From positions 1 through 14,271 of the forward strand of contig NZ_DGUN01000018.1 of NCBI RefSeq assembly GCF_002395745.1: a stretch of 14,271 bases of DNA, in the 5' to 3' direction. Each line of letters starts with the position of its first letter. The stretch's first letter is position 1. Positions 13,666-14,271 of this stretch are shown in pieces. The stretch is from Fibrobacter sp. UBA4309. GTDB taxonomy: Bacteria > Fibrobacterota > Fibrobacteria > Fibrobacterales > Fibrobacteraceae. The translations under genes were made by a program, and so were the position numbers. The notes beneath the pieces were generated by a model. The model did not search any database, was not told the DNA's origin, and saw only the letters and a program-made list of their open reading frames with translations.

Positions 13666-14271
13666 CACATTCCTTGTCACTGTGTCGCGGTAGAGTTTCG
13701 CGAGGTTAGCGGTGTCGTTCGTAACGTCTGCCTTGATGCCTGCGGCAGCGAGCGCACTGCGTAGCTGTTCAAGCGTCACGCCGGAAGCCGCCTCCACCCG
13801 GAACGTCGCGGTTTCGCTCGCAATGTCGGCGACCCGTCCGCTCTTCAAGACACTCCCGCGGTCTATAACCGCATAGTCGGTTGCCTCCTCTTCCATCTCG
13901 GCGAGGATATGCGAGCACACGATGGCCGTACCGCCTTCCTGCTTGCGCCAATCCGCAATGAGTTTCCACACCGTCTCGCGCGACATCGGGTCGAGATTCG
14001 CCACAGGCTCGTCCAGAATCAACAGGCGCGGCGCAGGTGCCATCGCGCGCAGCAACTGTACCTTTTGGCGGTTCCCGAGCGAAAGCTTGCCCATGCGGGT
14101 ATCGAGTGGCGGAAGTTCCAGGCTTTTAGCAATGCGGGCAATGCGTTCGCGGGCCTCGGTATCGTTCCACCCGGAAATGCGGGCCGCATAGAACCCCACG
14201 AAATAGTCCACGTACTCGTTTATCGAAAGTTTCGGGTAGATGCCCGGATTCTCGAGCAGTATACCGCAGGC
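13663..14271 (-). CDS. ABC-2-type transporter ATP-binding protein, C-terminal part (cut by window edge)
   Basis: The last 202 residues of an ABC ATPase; the N-terminus with the Walker A motif is beyond the right edge. The frame stays open to 14271 and reads ILLENPGIYPKLSINEYV before an internal GTG codon (14209-14211), which should not be taken as the start. Visible motifs are the variant signature LSLGNRQK, Walker B with the catalytic Glu (RLLILDEP), the D-loop (ANLDP) and the switch histidine (VCSHIL). A C-terminal accessory region of about 70 residues follows (GVTLEQLRSALAAAG). The LSLG-type signature and the ENPGIYPKLSINEY segment are typical of the CcmA/BcrA/YxlF exporter ATPases, which work with an ABC-2 permease, often encoded next to them. 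Substrate is unknown. It is convergent with the tamA-like gene. Confidence 0.9.
   Translation of the reverse strand, partial: ACGILLENPGIYPKLSINEYVDYFVGFYAARISGWNDTEARERIARIAKSLELPPLDTRMGKLSLGNRQKVQLLRAMAPAPRLLILDEPVANLDPMSRETVWKLIADWRKQEGGTAIVCSHILAEMEEEATDYAVIDRGSVLKSGRVADIASETATFRVEAASGVTLEQLRSALAAAGIKADVTNDTANLAKLYRDTVTRNV

Noticed and set aside
13663..14211. The ABC gene as a complete 182-residue protein starting at the GTG of 14209-14211
   Set aside because: The frame continues to the window end with typical ABC sequence (NPGIYPKLSINEY), and without it the protein would lack Walker A and the Q-loop region.

Overview
The window looks like chromosomal DNA of a Gram-negative (diderm) bacterium. 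Two predicted lipoproteins with N-terminal lipoboxes, a TamB-like/Omp85 pair and a diheme-type (B-type) succinate dehydrogenase/fumarate reductase all point that way. The B-type SdhCAB, AT-rich TATATTT-like leader motifs and long heptameric intergenic repeats resemble what I remember of Fibrobacter and the wider FCB group. That assignment is inference from memory; no rRNA or marker gene is present to prove it. Coding density is high, no gene-free stretch exceeds about 235 bases, and I see no tRNA, rRNA, CRISPR array, transposase or phage gene.

Left part (1-1088, minus strand): the end of an amino-acid ABC uptake operon. It holds a lipoprotein solute-binding protein followed by the N-terminal part of its membrane permease, which runs off the left edge. 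Upstream lies a hairpin terminator and an unusual repeat element (1155-1275) with five heptamers in each inverted arm and two small hairpins between the arms.

Second block (1274-5316, minus strand): ndk, then sdhC-sdhA-sdhB, in tight order (37-bp gap, 17-bp gap, 1-bp overlap). They encode nucleoside diphosphate kinase and a complete membrane-bound succinate:quinone oxidoreductase (five-helix cytochrome b, flavoprotein, iron-sulfur protein). In a succinate-producing anaerobe this complex would run as quinol:fumarate reductase.

Third block (5551-13648): a divergent outer-membrane biogenesis locus. On the minus strand is a 690-residue lipoprotein that appears to join a SurA/PpiD-like chaperone region, with a degenerate parvulin-like domain, to C-terminal TPR-like repeats. 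Divergently, across a 167-bp region with two perfect inverted repeats, lie a TamB-like AsmA-family protein (about 1300 residues) and an Omp85-family protein with three POTRA-like domains (TamA-like), overlapping by ATGA. Together they could form one pathway for inserting outer-membrane proteins or moving lipids to the outer membrane.

Right end (13663-14271, minus strand): the C-terminal part of an ABC-2-type exporter ATPase, convergent with the tamA-like gene. Only 14 bases separate the two stop codons, and they form a small hairpin.

The most unusual signal is non-coding. Three gene ends (sdhB, the lipoprotein gene, and the tamA-like/ABC junction) have their stop codons embedded in repeat or hairpin modules. 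Two of these elements are built from degenerate 7-nt units, and two share a GGGCGGC-type hairpin.
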